From Pisolithus tinctorius (taxonomy: Eukaryota; Basidiomycota; Agaricomycetes; Boletales; Pisolithaceae): DNA of 64,000 nt. Of this stretch, positions 32,801 through 44,233 are shown in pieces. The translations under genes were made by a program, and so were the position numbers. The number at the start of each line of letters is the position of its first letter. Position 1 is the first letter of the stretch. The stretch is taken from contig JANFAH010000025.1 in assembly GCA_024663395.1 (NCBI GenBank), forward strand, positions 558,001-622,000. Reading direction: 5' to 3'. The notes beneath the pieces were generated by a model. The model did not search any database, had not been told where the DNA came from, and saw only the letters and a list, made by a program, of their open reading frames with translations.

Positions 32801-35543
32801 ATGGTCAAGTTTACTCCAAGAAAGAAGGCAAGATATGCAACTGGCCAAAGCAATGAATCACCTACTAGGGCAGGATCTTTGAGCATCCAGGAACCCAATT
32901 TAGTCCAGGGTAATGATGCTGACCTATATTGCTACATGGATGATGCATCACCACCAAGGACATCAAGAATTCCAAAAAGTTGGGTGTGCATTATCAAACA
33001 TCCCAGTGCTGGCAATGTGTGCCTTATGGTATTACAGAACAGTTATCTGGAAGAGTGGCTGCCCTATAAGAGTAGATACCTGTCTGTGCTCCTGGACATG
33101 GAGGCCCCACCCAATGTCATGGCTTGTTTTGTGTGTAAAGCAGAAGGGGCACCATATAGATGCATGGACTGTGTGCATTGCCCATTGTCTTGTAAAACAT
33201 GTTGCATCGAGCAACACAAGCTCAGACTGTTCCATTGGGTACAAAAATGGAATGGAAGATTCTTTGAAGACTTCACTCTACAGCTGGTGAGTTCCAGTTT
33301 CAACCCATCATCTGTGATGACTGATATCATAGGTTGGTTTGGTGCTACACTTGGGCCATGCCAGAGCACTGTGCCTGGCAGGAGAAGGTTCTTGGGAGGA
33401 TGCTGCCAGCCATGTAGATGATGAGTGGGAGGACATCGAGGAGAGTCAATGACCAGCACATCTCAACCCACTGGATGATAGAAACTATCTGACAGTTGTG
33501 GACACTGGTGGTGTGCACTTTTGCAATGTGCAGTATTGCAACTGCCCTGGGTCTGAGGATTCACATCTTCAGCTTACCATGGCCAGCCTATTCCCAGCTA
33601 TGACTAAGGCACCAAGGACAGCTTTCACTTTCCAGGTGCTGGATGACTTCATCAGGGACAATGTTGAATGTGGAACCTCTGCCATGAACTATTATAGCAA
33701 ACTTCAGAGAGTCACCTCAAGTGCATTTCCTCACCTAGTGCTGGTGAGTGCGATCACCCCTGGCCTACCATATGCCACATTGCTCATGCCAGTCAAAGAA
33801 TAGGTATAGGGAATTGCTCAGGGTGTTGAGAATGTGGAGGCTCCTAAAGCTGTTGAAATGGCAGGGATTTCATCAACAGTTGCCTGATCCCCAGGCTGGT
33901 GAACTTGTGCTCTTCTGCCCTGCCTGTCCCCAGCCAGGAATCAATGTACTGGATCAGGATATTGATCTCTCTGAGTCTATATTCTATTCATTATTGCAAA
34001 GGCATTGTTAGCCTGACTTGTGTAGCTGGCAGTTTGCTAGGACCTTTGTGATGGATGGCAACTTCAAGGCTGAGCATATGCTGCCCAAGAATGCTGCCAA
34101 AGAGGTCTGGCTCATGGATGGAAATGGCTTCATGGTCACATTGGCTCCATACAAGGAATATTTGACTGGGACTGTAAATTGAATAGAAGTTGGTGCACCA
34201 TGATCTCTCCAAAGGCACTGGACTGATTGTGTTGTGCAGAAATCTGACTGCAATAACCACTGGGCTGTTAATCAAGCAAATGCACAAAGGAATAAGTTGG
34301 AATTGACCAGGATTGGTGGATGTGCTTGTGTGAGGCATGGCTGTTTTGTACCTCATGCAATGGTTGACTTTCAGAAGGGAGAGCAGTATGCACCTATTCA
34401 TAGTCCCTGGTCATGACTAACAATATAGCAGGCAGGTCAATATGGATTATGCTCTGGTCCATGCCATGCACCATAGATTGGACCCCCAGCAACCGGTCAT
34501 AACCTTTTATGACATCAATTGTCAGTATAGCAAGAACTTGGCCTGCCAGCTTGAGGAAAATAGATATCTCTCTCTGCCTTCTGGATTACAGATTCAGCCC
34601 AGCATTGGACTATGGCATGTCCATGGCCATCAGACAGAGTGCTTCGCCAGATATGCTCCAAACTTTATTCTGGGTGCCAGCCAGGTGGATGGTGAAATCA
34701 TGGAGACCCTCTGGTCTTCTCTCAACATAATCTCACCATCAGCCTGGGGAATGGCAACAGCACATCATCAGGTGTTGCTGGACTTCCAAATGAATGATAG
34801 TAACTTCCTCAAAATGATATGGATGTGTATGTCATCACAGTACCTGGTTGACCACTGCTTGATTACTTGCACATAGCATTGGCATTGAAATGGAAGTTCA
34901 AGGTTGCCAAGCAGTCATAAGCAACAATCCAAGATAAATTCAACAAGTTGGATAGCAAGGTACCAGATGGCTCGTGTCAGTTATGGGTGGAACAAGAACT
35001 TGTGGCGCAGTCATGCCAGTGGAATACTCTGCAGGCCATGGACATATATGAAGTCTGGCTGGAGAAGGGTAAGGGGGCCAACTGTATCATCTGTCCCATA
35101 ACTCACATACATCATGGTAGCACCCACCATGAAAGCCATTGAGATTGACCTAATCCATAATGACTGTTCATTCAGCAGCTCACATGGTTCAGCTACTTGG
35201 ATTGCATGGGCATTAAAGGTTGAGCAGGCTCAAATAGTGCTTGCTATGGATACACAACAGATGGATGCCAGGGCAACAGAGGCAGACTGGTTGTCGATTT
35301 CATGCTGGCAAGACTGGTTGCAATCACAGATTGATGCACTAGTACATGGAGCAGCCCAGTTCATCAGAAATGACTGGCAAGTTAACCCCAGGCAAAGGCC
35401 TGGAAGTATAGCCCCATTCAACAGGGACAGTAATGACAAAACTGATGATCCATTCCTCCCTGATTGTCCTGGTCACCAGGAGGTCAGCAATGTTCCACTG
35501 CCATCATATATCAGAGTACAGTATTTCCATGACATGGGCCTCA
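32801..35543 (+). pseudogene. KDZ-type transposase, N-terminal and catalytic part
   Basis: KDZ enzymes are DDE-type DNA transposases expanded in mushrooms. Seen in order: basic N-terminus (MVKFTPRKKARYATGQ), a cysteine cluster CFVCKAEGAPYRCMDC followed by CKTCC, FHWVQKWNGRFFEDFT (to 33278), HFCNVQYCNCPG (33517), LFPAMTKAPRTAFTFQVLDD, YRELLRVLRMWRLLK (33810), the putative catalytic Asp in VMDGNFK (34054), NNHWAVNQAN and GGCACVRHGCF (about 34256-34345), Asp in FYDINCQ (34511), then HVHGHQTECF and DGEIMETLW (34688-34714). Frames change several times; some changes are probably introns and some are lesions. The sequence stops at 35543, where Gypsy-A2 enters. Confidence 0.85.
35539..35543. repeat. 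Target duplication of Gypsy-A2, left (cctca)
   Basis: The five bases cctca flank the element on both sides (35539-35543 and 44760-44764). Removing the element and one copy restores an open KDZ reading frame (DMGL then SSLVEQEIHLRQGQAND). Confidence 0.92.
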
Positions 35544-36069
35544 TGTCAAGTTCAAGGTTGTCCAGGTTGAGACCAGACTGGAGACCGAAGCAGGTGTGAA
35601 GCCGAGGGGTCAGGATCAGGAGGGGGATCAAAGATACAGGGGGATGGACTGATTGGACTTAGCAACTGAGGCTACAGTGCTATTCCCTTGTGTGGGTCTC
35701 AGTCCAAGTCCAAGGCTGAGACAGGGTTATCAGGTTAACTTAGTTGATTTCAGACTGAGGGATTACAGGCCGAGTATCTATGGGTTTATATACTAGAGAC
35801 AACTATAGTATGGAGACCAGTAATGCTGGTCTCACAAGGATTGCTAAGAAGATTGGTAAGACAAGGATTAGTAATGTATGACTAAGGTGATGGAGACTGG
35901 GACAGGGTGGACTGGGGACAAGACTGGGCAGGACTTAACTGAAGTGACATGCACTGCAAAGCAGTGCTCACCACACTAGGACATCTGGGGATAGAGGACA
36001 GGTGAGGCCAAGGCCAGACTGGATGAGTGTGAGGCTGAGTCCAGCTGGGGTTGAGACACAACTATGACA
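35544..36069 (-). repeat. 3' LTR of Gypsy-A2
   Basis: This 526-bp LTR has a minus-strand TATA box near 35785-35793 (plus strand tttatatac). The adjacent minus-strand purine tract (reverse of ccccctcctagggg, about 36075-36088) fits a polypurine tract. Confidence 0.92.
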
Positions 36070-36190
36070 GTATCCCCCTCCTAGGGGTCGAACCCATGAG
36101 ACCCCTGCAAGAGTGGCAGGCTGAGTTTGAAAAAACTGATACTTGTGGCTTGCTAAGCCCTTTGTGTCTTTCCTTTGTATCTTAACCATC

Positions 36191-37184
36191 ATGTCTGCCT
36201 CGAGACTGATCACCACAACCGATGACAACAGTGAAGGCTGGGTCATGATCAACTGGACCCAGGTGTCAGAAGATGCCATCAAGTATGACACTGATGATGA
36301 AGAGACGATGAGGGCCAAGGTGAAGGAAAGAAAGAGAAGGCAGCTGAACAAGCCTGGCTTGAAGAGCAGGTGCAGCTTGAGGCCAAGAGGGCAGTGAGGG
36401 AGAGGGCCAAGGCTGAGAGAGCAGAGAGGGAGGCTGAGGAGAAGGAGGTGTGCAAAGAGGAGGAGAGACAGGAGGCCAAGCATAAGCACAAGGCCAAGGC
36501 TGGCAAGGGTGATGAGGCCAGCACTGGTGGTAGTGAGACTGGCAAGGTCAAGAAGGTGGTTATGGACCCTGGGTGAGTACTTTTCCAAACTTTGTGTGTA
36601 TCCCTCCTAACAATGCTTTTAGTTGTACCCATTGTGCCTGGGCCAAAGTCATCTGCGAATTTGTCATAGATGGCAACAAGAAGCACATCACATGTGTGTG
36701 ATGCAACCAATCAAAAGGCAAGTGTCACTGGCCTGGGGACAGGAAGGATGCTGAGGCCAGTCCCAAGGCTGTCAAAGGCAAGAAAAGGAAAGTCGAGGAA
36801 AACACCGAAGCCAGGCCCAGTACACAGAAGTGGGTGAGGATGAGCATGAGGCTGACTGAGGAGGCCATTGCAGACAGGTACTTGGGCTTGGAAGACAAGC
36901 TCAAGCACCTTATTGACACAGCTGGGCTGATTGCCAACAACTTGGCCAGCCTTTTTGAACTACACAAGACCGCTGTTGAGAACTTGGGTCGCATCACTGA
37001 TGCCCTTGAGTCAATACTCGATGAATCCTACAGCTTCAGGATGGCAGTATCCCCTTCAGACTCGGGTTTGTCCAAGCTTGACTCTGATGAGTTGTGTGAG
37101 GAAGCAGAGTGGTTGAAGGACCATAGTGAGGATGAAGAGGAGGAGTCCAAGGGGGAAGATGAGAGTATCGCCAAGGCCAAGTAG
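36191..37184 (+). pseudogene. Antisense accessory gene of Gypsy-A2 (Zn2Cys6-like), decayed
   Basis: Same position and orientation as the gene at 7642-8731. ATG 36191 (MSASRLITTTDDNSEGWVMI); intron 36573-36622 (gtgagt...ttttag); exon 2 to 37184 with CTHCAWAKVIC, 12 residues, CV, a tga, CNQSKGKC. That tga near 36700 replaces the arginine of CVRC in the other copy, a CG-to-TG change. A frameshift near 36360 also disrupts exon 1. The cysteine spacing is otherwise unchanged. The C-terminal part (LEDKLKHLIDTAGLIANNLA) is well conserved with the other copy. Confidence 0.75.
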
Positions 37185-37370
37185 AAACCATAGTGTAGTG
37201 CCTTTGTTGTTTCTCCTGTGAATGTCATGTGCAGTGTCCAGTGTCTGATCTCAGTCTTGTATAGTAAGTGAGAACAAACAAGAAAAAGAAAACAGAGTAA
37301 GTAAGGAATCAAAAGGAACTATATACCAATAGAGAACAGGGCAGAAACTGAGGCTGGTTGAGACCAGTCC

Positions 37371-37861
37371 TCATTGGTATGGGCCAGGTTTATTGGGATA
37401 GTGGGAATGGAACTCTTGCACAAGTTCAGAAGTGTTGTCTAGCTCTGTAGCTAGTACCCAAGTAGTTTCTTCATCAGTCCCTTCATAGCCAGTCCACCAG
37501 ACTAAATACTGAAGCCAACACTGGCAACACCAGTTGACCTTAGAGTTGAGGATTTCTGCTACCTCGAACTCTAGTTTGCCATCAACTTCAACTGGTGGGG
37601 GTGGTGGTTGAGTCCAGTTCAGGATGGTATTAGGGATGGCCAGCTCAAGTTGGGAAATGTGGAAGACCAGATGTACTGTGCACATTGAGTCTGGTAGGCA
37701 CAGTGTGAACAAGTGGGTACTGGCCTGAGCTATGACTGGATATGGTCCAAGGTTCTTTTCTGAGAGTTTCTTGGAAGGCTGGGTTGACTGGAAGTATTTG
37801 GCTTTGACATATACTTGGTCACCAACCTTGAAGTCCAGGGCCAGCATGCATTTAGCATCAG
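37371..37861 (-). pseudogene. Gypsy-A2 integrase C-terminal domain and chromodomain
   Basis: Open minus-strand frame: FKVGDQVYVKAKYFQSTQPS, VHLVFHISQLELAIPNTI, then the chromodomain FEVAEILNSKVNWCCQCWLQ ... WWTGYEGTDEETTWVLATEL. It is cut from the catalytic core by X3 (37866-39679). Confidence 0.85.
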
Positions 37862-37865
37862 CCAG

Positions 37866-39679
37866 TGTGAGTCAAAGTGAGGTTCAGTGGTGAAAACCAA
37901 CCAAAACCAACACAAAAGACAATAAGAGCAAGTGGTGGTGTGCCTATGCAGTACCTAGATGGTAGAACCTGTTCTTTGGGAGGGTTTTTGCGAGCTACAA
38001 CACTCAAAGATGAGTGCTGAGGGTTGGGGGTGCTCCTGATGAAGAGGGAGCAAGAAAGCGATAGATTGTGATGGGGTAGACTGCTGTCAGCCTACAGAAG
38101 GATGGATGATGACTTAATTCGATGCTATGAGCTGCACTGAGCTCAGGGAGGACTTGGAGTGAAGTATGTTGATGATAGATGATGATAGGTGAAGTAGACA
38201 ATAGCTAGACCCTTAATAAAGTCTCAACTATCAAAGCTGCTGAATGATTTACTGAGTGATGATAAAATGCGAGCAAGAGGGGCTCTCTGATGTCTTCTTT
38301 TTTCTTCTAGCTACCTAAGTACAGTGATTTATATACAGTACAGGGGTGTTGCCTATGGAAAACAAGGTGCAAACACTTGGTAAGTGATTGGTAACTGATG
38401 AGTAAGGAATGTAAGTGGTGGGTAATCATCTTAGAAAGCATTGGTGAGCATTGGTAAGGATAAGTAAGCCAAAAAGCAAAGAATCAGTAAGCAGAGTCAA
38501 AAGATTGGTAAGTATTGGCAATAGGTGAGTCAAAGACAGTCAGAATGTCAAAGTATGAGTCAAGTAATGTCAGAAACTGGGAAAGCACACTGGAATCACA
38601 TTAGGGGGAGGCTGTGCATGTCACATCTTGAAGAGATCACCTCTGGGCCAAGTGGGATGACAGAGAGGCAGTGCTGATCTGATGCTGATATAGTACATCC
38701 AAAAGTGGACAGGGTGAGTCAGATGTCAATAGGGGTCAAGCTTTGGGGGTCTGTGGGGTGACAGGAGCATAGGGGATTGCAACTTTCCCCCCCTTACTGT
38801 CCTCTCAGTGAAGCAAATAAAAAACCTCATGAATGAGGCTCTGTTGGAAGAGAGGATGCAGGGGGAGTGTCTTCTGCTGTATCTTGCAATAAGGAGGCAA
38901 GATGTGCATCATACTCATCATGGATGTGATCAGGGAGAGTGGAGAACAGTAGAGTATACTGTAGCTGTCACAATTTTGGAAGAATGACGGACGAGACTGG
39001 TATGAAGATGTTACAGGGAGCAGGGAGGAAGGATCCATATGCTTCTTGGACTGGAGAGACTGAAACAACCACATAAGACCTTTCCAAGCAAATGACAGAC
39101 CTGAGGTGACCAAAGAATGTCCTCCTAGAGGTCATACTGACAAAAAGAACATGCTGTCCAAGCTGGATGGGCTGAGAGGGGGCAGATGAGGATGGGATGT
39201 ACCAGGACGCTTCAGGACAGAAGCTAGTAGGAACTCCTGGTAGATATACATAGCCATGGTCCCTAGCAAAGGGGACAAGCGAAATGATTGATGTGGAGGC
39301 AGCCATATCAGAAGAATTAGTGAAATGAGTGTCTTTTGGAGGGAGTGCTGTAGAAATGTGTGGAGTGCACAAATCCTTTCCAATTTTGGAAGGTAGGATC
39401 GCGTGGCTGAGCACTACAAGCGAGTGTGGGAATGGTTTCGGTATCTGCAGAATTGGTGGAGATATGTCGAAAACCAGAATGCCATACATGGGCACTTAAG
39501 AATTTTATTGGCACTTAACTTGCTTCCTTCCTTTCTCTTTGGCACTGATGACTCATTCTTGTGCAAGGGATGACTGCCAACATTTCTGGCTGTCCTTCTT
39601 CACATGAGGGCTATTGTCTTCATCTCCATTCATCAGCTACATCCATGTCCACCTCACCAAACACCTTTGGTGTGTGACA
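37866..39679 (-). mobile_element. X3: LTR-like element inside Gypsy-A2 integrase
   Basis: This is the 1814-bp third member of the X family (tgtgagtcaaag ... ggtgtgtgaca). The flanks are ccag (37862-37865) and ccgg (39680-39683), consistent with a ccgg duplication. The minus-strand TATA is at 38328-38335. It enters the integrase at a different point from X1 in Gypsy-A1, so the two insertions are independent. Confidence 0.75.
38968..39495 (-). CDS. X3 ORF, uncharacterised conserved protein (truncated by a tga)
   Basis: This 175-residue frame joins both blocks in frame: MPMYGILVFDISPPILQIPK ... and MAASTSIISLVPFARDHGYV, GQHVLFVSMTSRRTFFGHLR. It stops at tga after SSVILPKL, where X1 has an arginine (ALRQLQ), again CGA to TGA; related sequence continues beyond. 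This copy best shows the original N-terminus. No family is recognised. Confidence 0.5.
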   Translation of the reverse strand: MPMYGILVFDISPPILQIPKPFPHSLVVLSHAILPSKIGKDLCTPHISTALPPKDTHFTNSSDMAASTSIISLVPFARDHGYVYLPGVPTSFCPEASWYIPSSSAPSQPIQLGQHVLFVSMTSRRTFFGHLRSVICLERSYVVVSVSPVQEAYGSFLPAPCNIFIPVSSVILPKL

Positions 39680-39683
39680 CCGG

Positions 39684-40757
39684 TCCTTGATAGCATTGTT
39701 GAGCAAGAGTCATTTCCTCCCATAGGTATTGGTGCAGTGAGTCTAAGTCAACTGCATAGTCATGAGCCTGAGCAGAGGTGAGATCACACTCTGGGTATAC
39801 TGAGATGTTGGGATGGTAGCCCTTATTAGCAAAGAAGGGTGAAACACCAGTAGTAGTGCTAGGGGCATTGTTGTAAGCAAACTTGGCCAAAGGTAGTAGG
39901 TCAGCCCAATTGTCCTGCTGGTAGTTGCAGTACACTCGGAGGTATTGTTCGAGAGTCTGGTTAGTCTGCTCGGTCTGGCCATCACCTTTGGGGTGGCAGC
40001 CTGAGGTGAAATGTAAGCACATATCTAAGGCCTTACCAAGTGACTGGAAGAAGTGGGAGACAAACTCTGAGCCTTGGTCTGAGGTTACATGGGCTGGCAC
40101 TCTGTGCTTTGAAAAGACATGGAGTAGGAATAGCTTGGCAAGTTCTGGGGCTGTGATGGTGTCATGGGTGGGGATGAATATGGCCTGCTTGGAAAGCTGG
40201 TCAACTACAATGAGGATGGCTGTGAAGCTGGTTGAGGCTGGGAGTTGCTTGATGAAATCCATGGATATGGAATTCCATGGTTTCTCCAGCACTGGAAGTT
40301 GTTTGAGGAGGCCATAGGGCCAATGGCAGGGGACCTTAGCCTGAGCACAGGCTGTGCAAGACCAGACATAGTCTTTGACAAATGTCCTGAGGCCAGGCCA
40401 GGTATACTCACACCATATAAGTTCCAGTGTGCGGTTTTGGCCGAAATGGCCAGACAGGGGGTGGTCATGCTTAAGCCACAAGACCCTAAGGCATAGATCA
40501 TTTGAGTCTGGCATGTAGATCCTTCCATTGAGATGAAGGAAACTGGTGTCATCTACTGACCACTGGGGATCAGTCATGTCAGACAGATGGATTTGTGAGA
40601 CCAGGTCATCCAGCAGTGCAGTCAGGATATCATTATGAAGTTTCTCTATATCCATCAGTATGACTGCTCGTAAGACCGGGTACTCGAGGTATGTGGCACA
40701 AAGGGAGACCGCTAGTTGCTCCTGGGTGAAGACTGGTCTCAGGTTCTGTGGGTTCAC
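39684..40757 (-). CDS. Gypsy-A2 integrase core
   Basis: Open frame with the HHCC domain (HDHPLSGHFGQNRTLELIW ... CTACAQAK), Asp in SISMDFIKQLP, Asp in TSDQGSEF, and Glu in GDGQTEQTNQTLEQYL: an intact DDE triad. The last residues before X3 belong to the integrase C-terminal part (EEMTLAQQCYQG). It is a polyprotein segment, not a free gene; the start given is the open-frame start. Confidence 0.85.
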
Positions 40758-42190
40758 TTGGGCATAGCCACTATCCCCCTCTTTGGGGTAGACATCCCAT
40801 CATCTAGTTAGGGCATTGGGCTTAGCCCTGAGCTTACTGGGTCTGAATCTAATGATCATATTGAACTGAGACAGGAACTCTGACCAGCGAGCTTGGTGGT
40901 GGGTGAGTGCCTTAGAGGTAGAGAAGTACTTGAGATTCTTGTGGTCAGTAACAACGTTGACCAGTGAGGCTGAGCCCTCAAGGTAGTGGCACCAGGTCCA
41001 GAATGCTTCAAAAATTGCAAGCAATTCCTTATCATGGGTGTCATAATTCAACTCAGGGGCTGTCAGAGTCCAGGAGTAGAATGTGACCAGATGTATCTGG
41101 TTGTTGCTGCAGGTGATAGATAGTATGCTGGCAATGGCATAGCCTGAAGCATCGGTCTTGACAGTGATGGGGACCCTGGGGATGAAGTGAGTTAAGACCA
41201 GTGCGGTAGTAAAAGCAGTCTTGAGGTTATTGAATGACCGGCGGCATTCCTCAGAGAAGTTCCAGGGAGCCCCCTTGTGGGTAAGCTGAGTCAGTGGTAC
41301 AATGATGTCCGAATAGTTAAAGATAAAATGGTGGTAAAAGTTTGCAAAGCCGAGGAAAGATTGAATGTCCTTGACCTTGCGAGGCTTGGGCCAATTGCAG
41401 ATGGTCTGGACCTTTTCCTTGGACATCATGAGGCCAGCAGGGGAAAGATGGAATCCAAGGTATTCAACTGAGTCTGAGTGGAACTCACACTTCTCTGGCT
41501 TCACATAAAGGCCATGAAGCCAAAGCCAGCAGAGGACTTCTCAGACATGCTGCTTGTGGGACTCCTTATCTCCAGAGTAGATTAGGATGTCATCTAAGTA
41601 GATTCCAACATGTCTGCAAAGATGGTGTTCATGAAGCATTGGAAGGTGGCTGGAGCATTGGTGAGGCTGAAGGGCATCACTAACCACTTGTAGGAACTGT
41701 ACCGAGTCCGGAATGTGGTCTTCCACTCATCACCCAGGGCAATCCAGATGAGGTGGTAAGCATGCCGAAGATCAATCTTAGTGTAGATCTTGGCTCAGCT
41801 TGGTGAGTCTAAGAGGTCAGAGATGATTGGTAGCAGGTATCAGTCTTTCTTAGTGATTTTGTTGAGGCTGCAGAAGTCTACACAAAGCTGGAGGGAGCTG
41901 TCCTTCTTTTTGACAAAGAGGACCAGTGCACCATAAGGGGAGGAAGTAGGTCGAATGAATCCAGTAGTAAGGTTTTCATCGATGAAGGTCTGGAGAGCTT
42001 GCAGCTCAACTGGGAAAAGTGAGTAGATGGTGCCAAGAGGCGGAGTTGTCCCTTCTTCGAGCTCTATCTTCAGGTCATACTCCCAGTGTGGCAGGAGTGC
42101 CGAGGCCTTGGCTTTACTAAAGACATCAGCAAAATCATGATACTCTTCCAGTACATTGGTTAAGGCCGGAGGAGAGGAAGCCGAGGCCAA
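40758..42190 (-). pseudogene. Gypsy-A2 reverse transcriptase and RNase H
   Basis: Frame 42190-41840 covers the RT fingers (YHDFADVFSKAKASALLPHW, LFVKKKDSSLQLCVDFCSLN). The palm follows with [14 protein letters not shown] and [18 protein letters not shown] (41726-41541 frame). Just before YLDD a few residues present in Gypsy-A1 are deleted and the frame shifts. Thumb and RNase H (41504-40800) are open: MKPEKCEFHSDSVEYLGFHL, ASGYAIASILS, NYDTHDKELLAIFEAFW, VTDHKNLKYF. Stops at KKD* and HV*E complete the damage. Confidence 0.85.
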
Positions 42191-42876
42191 TCAGGCTTGA
42201 GCTGAGTCCGAGGGATGGAGCTGAAGTTGGAACTGGATAGACCCTTCTAGTTTGCAGGTGCACACAAAAGTGGCCACATTGATTAGGGAAATGAGAGGGG
42301 CCTTCAGGGGGGTGCGAGCTGGGGAGTCAGAGACCAGTACAGATGGCACAAGGCTGGGTTGGTCAGGAGGGCCAGTGGAGAGCAGGCTTACAGGGGGTGT
42401 CAATGAGGTTGGCATTCCTTGTGCAGGAGTCTGGAAAATTAGACTGCCCAATACCCAATCAATCAACAGATTGTAGCAGGTGAGCCAGTCATGTCTGAGG
42501 ACTACCTTACACTCAGAATCCAACAGGGCTAGATACAGGGTTACTGGGGTGACATTGCCAGACATGAAGCAGGTATTGACATCTACTGCTTGAGTTATGG
42601 TAAAGGTGGACATTCCATTGAAAAGCTGGAGTCAGATTGGTGAGACCAAATATGGGGTAAACAAGTGTTGATTAGCAAAGTGATTATCTATAAAACAATG
42701 AGTGGAGCCAGAGTCCACTAAAGTATGAAGCTGAGGTAAATCATGGTTTTCTAATGTGACATAGGGGGTTAAAGAATTTGGACTGGAAAGAGCAGACACA
42801 TTGAGACAAGCCTCCAAGTTTGCACAACTGGAGTCAATGCAGCTCCCAGATTGTGTGGAGTCCCAGGAGCTGCTAC
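42191..42876 (-). pseudogene. Gypsy-A2 aspartic protease
   Basis: The catalytic LVDSGSTHCFIDNHFANQHL (about 42730-42671) is intact. A tga near 42632 separates it from the second half (MSTFTITQAVDVN ... CKVVLRHDWLTCYNLLIDW). A proline/serine spacer leads to RT. The stop is consistent with CGA to TGA. Confidence 0.8.
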
Positions 42877-44196
42877 CTATTTTTTTGTCTCAGGGGTAGA
42901 ACCCAAGCCTGAGGCCAGTGCAGCCTTGGTGGTAGCCACAGCATGAGCTTTGGCCTTTCCAGCTTTCTTGGGGCATTTGTCCACAAAATGACCAGGGCCT
43001 CCACAGAACATGCAGGGATTTCCCTCTATGTGATGCTTGCATTCCTCTGGGATGAGCTTCCCATCCTTCCCAAGTTTGCTAGGCTCAGGCTTGGAAGAGT
43101 TGCTGTTATTATTGTTGCCTGGCTTCAATGAAGCTGGCTTGGGGGAAGAACCAGAGTTGTTATTGTTGCCAGTCTTGGCTTTCTCTTGACTGGTCTTGGC
43201 ATGACTGTTATTGCCAGAACCTCTGGACTTATTGTTGCTGGAGTTGGACAAGCCTTGGTGCTTACTTGCCCTTTGGACTTCTTCCTTGCACTCCCAATAG
43301 TGTGCATCTATCTCCTGGGTGAGGTGGCAGAGCTCATGTAGAGTCCAGGGCTTGCCAACCCGACAGACTTTGTCCTTGATTTGGTCTGGAAGGCTGGAGT
43401 AGAAGTGATGGCACAACACACCATCACCGTAGCCTTGGACTTGCGAGGCAAGCCAATTGAAGTCAACCACATACTTGTTGATATGCTGGTTATCTTTCAT
43501 GTGTAGATGGTCAAGTTGGCTCTCAGTGTCAGCAGCCAGATTGTGGGGGCCAAAGGTGGTTTGCAACTCTAGGACAAACTCTCTCCAGGAGTCCATCCAG
43601 AGAGGCTGGTCATTGGGGTCATCAAGTCCAAGCAAGTCCAGCTCAAACCATTCAAGAGCCATGCCTTTGAGGTAGGACTGGGCGAAGATGACCTTGGCAT
43701 GGTTGGTCCTGAAAGCCCAGGGGCAGTCTTGAAAGTTAAGCTTGCACTGGATGAAGAAGGCACAAAGCTTCTTTGGGTCAGTACCATCAAAGGTGTCAGG
43801 CTCGCACAACTTGGTCCTGCTTGAGGACTCAGGGCTAGTGTGGGTGTTGCAGGCCAGTAGCTTGATGGCTTTCATGAGACTGTCAAAGACTGTGACCACA
43901 GGTTCAGTGTCCAGGTCTGGGAAGTCCGGTTTGTCCTCTGGATTGTTATCATCATTGTCACCCAGCCCATCATTGCCAGGGTCATCCTTGGGGATGGGAG
44001 CAGTGGGACAATGTAGTGTGGGGGTATTGGATGTGTGGGCTGAAAAGCCCCTCAAAGGACTGACAGGATCTGGAGAGCACCTAGTGGTGCCTAAGGCAGC
44101 TAGTGCTGTCTCATGGTGAGCCCCACTGGTTGAGGCAGAGTTGGGATTGGTGGCAGAATGGCCATGGGGAGGTTGGAAATGAGTCTTGGTTGCCAT
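42877..44196 (-). CDS. Gypsy-A2 Gag
   Basis: ATG 44196 (MATKTHFQPPHGHSAT) opens a 439-residue frame. It has a retrotransposon gag capsid region (KLCAFFIQCKLNFQDCPWAF, FAQSYLKGMALEWFELDLLG, WREFVLELQTTFGPHN, YVVDFNWLASQVQGYGDGVL), an Asn/Ser-rich linker, and a CCHC knuckle CMFCGGPGHFVDKC (about 43012-42971). It begins 38 bp after the 5' LTR. An upstream non-ATG extension in the same frame is unlikely to matter. Confidence 0.88.
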   Translation of the reverse strand: MATKTHFQPPHGHSATNPNSASTSGAHHETALAALGTTRCSPDPVSPLRGFSAHTSNTPTLHCPTAPIPKDDPGNDGLGDNDDNNPEDKPDFPDLDTEPVVTVFDSLMKAIKLLACNTHTSPESSSRTKLCEPDTFDGTDPKKLCAFFIQCKLNFQDCPWAFRTNHAKVIFAQSYLKGMALEWFELDLLGLDDPNDQPLWMDSWREFVLELQTTFGPHNLAADTESQLDHLHMKDNQHINKYVVDFNWLASQVQGYGDGVLCHHFYSSLPDQIKDKVCRVGKPWTLHELCHLTQEIDAHYWECKEEVQRASKHQGLSNSSNNKSRGSGNNSHAKTSQEKAKTGNNNNSGSSPKPASLKPGNNNNSNSSKPEPSKLGKDGKLIPEECKHHIEGNPCMFCGGPGHFVDKCPKKAGKAKAHAVATTKAALASGLGSTPETKK

Positions 44197-44233
44197 GGTA
44201 TGTAGACCCACACAAGCAGCAAGTCTGAAATAC

